64,000 nucleotides of DNA from Siphonodentalium dalli (Eukaryota > Mollusca > Scaphopoda > Gadilida > Siphonodentaliidae), in the NCBI GenBank assembly GCA_032622095.1, contig CP136061.1, positions 60,223,301 to 60,287,300 of the forward strand, in the 5' to 3' direction. The position numbers and the translations under genes were made by a program. The notes below the pieces were generated by a model that was not told the DNA's origin, searched no databases, and saw only the letters and a list, made by a program, of their open reading frames with translations. This document shows positions 63,298-64,000 of the stretch, piece by piece (within the stretch, counting starts at the first letter, position 1; each line of letters begins with the position of its first letter).

Positions 63298-64000
63298 AGT
63301 ACGCCGATTCCGACACCTTCTCTATTTGCAGCAGGTATACGTTTACGCTGATTTACGCGTAATTTAATTTACAAAGTTCCCCAATTGGTACTGTCGGGAG
63401 CGTAACGTTACGGAGTAGTAAGCGGAGTGGACTGAGCCAGCGACGGGACTAGCTACGAATGTGATCGCCGGTGAAAAAAGCTGGCTACATTTGTGATCCA
63501 TTTAAAAAGCTGGCTACGAATGTGACCGGAGACTTGTGACAATGACCCCATCGGCTTTACTTCATGGCTGTTTTTCATCTGACGTGTGTGTCGGGATAAA
63601 TGATGTGGAGGATTTATGTAAATGTTAGCCCAAACTACATTTCCAAGTAACGATGGTTTTTTTGTTTATTTTGAGGAATAATACCGCGTCAGATGAATTC
63701 AGCCCAAATATGTTAACAGTTGTCGTGTCAAACATTCGCAGTAGGTTAGCGTTATTTAGTATTTGTGGATGTCCTTTAACATGGGGAAAATAGACTACTG
63801 CGCTTGATTGCTTGAACGAGCATGTGAATTTGTCGTTTTTAATGTATAGCAACTTGATAATCAATAACAGAGGCATTCTCTGTCAAATAAGGTCGCTCTA
63901 TTTACGATACCAATTGGGGAACTTTGTAAATTAAATTACGCGTAAATCAGCGTAAACGTATACCTACTGCAAATAGAGAAGGTGTCGGAATCGGCGTACT
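63298..64000. mobile_element. foldback element running off the window end
   Basis: AGTACGCCGATTCCGACACC at 63298 is the inverse of the last 20 bases of the window. The arms match for about 100 bp (to about 63395 and from about 63905) with one or two differences, including TTTACGCTGATTTACGCGTA. The right end is cut by the window. The interior shows one 83-codon minus frame (63876-63625) without a recognised motif. Confidence 0.75.

Overview
This is animal nuclear DNA from a repeat-rich invertebrate. Genes are split by long introns, sites follow the GT-AG rule, there are no bacterial operons, and the introns are filled with Penelope-like, Helitron-like, LINE-derived and inverted-repeat transposons. 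The retroelement mix and degenerate CCCTAA-type repeats fit a marine lophotrochozoan such as a mollusc, but the species cannot be named and other invertebrates remain possible.

The only conserved protein-coding content recognised is a tandem pair of two-domain rhodanese genes (thiosulfate / 3-mercaptopyruvate sulfurtransferase), both on the minus strand, each with seven coding exons. The proximal copy (call it A) has coding exons at 23836-23709, 22938-22737, 17650-17552, 15486-15360, 8750-8661, 8169-8045 and 5013-4960 and encodes 274 residues. The distal copy (B) has coding exons at 49380-49253, 47619-47418, 45373-45278, 43184-43058, 41388-41299, 38449-38325 and 37137-37084 and encodes 273 residues. 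Exon phases are identical, both frames are intact, and hand comparison gives roughly 87% protein identity. Similarity also covers introns, the 3' flank, and a block of about 200 bp upstream of each gene (32858-33054 and 55853-56062) that probably holds a noncoding first exon. The duplicated unit therefore runs from about 4.82 to 33.05 kb and from about 36.94 to 56.06 kb, head to tail. The spacer between the units holds degenerate telomere-like repeats.

Layout: 0-4.8 kb, intergenic, with an L2/CR1-like LINE tail. 4.8-33.05 kb, copy A. Its introns carry two TWA-flanked (PIF/Harbinger-like) elements, other TIR elements, a LINE remnant, one copy of a 2.4 kb repeat, a head-to-head Penelope-like element with hammerhead-ribozyme-like cores, and an array of 0.67 kb units with long palindromes. 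33.05-36.94 kb, junction spacer. 36.94-56.06 kb, copy B, with tandem Helitron-like elements, an RNase H remnant and a 60-bp minisatellite. 56.06-64 kb, intergenic, with the inverted second copy of the 2.4 kb repeat, a second Helitron-like pair, and a foldback element running off the window.

The most striking observation is that a 1.59 kb Harbinger-like element sits inside the 5' splice site of coding exon 3 of copy A. Its TAA target duplication and terminal GG rebuild the donor, changing GTAAC to GTAAG. All calls are by eye; no database search was run.
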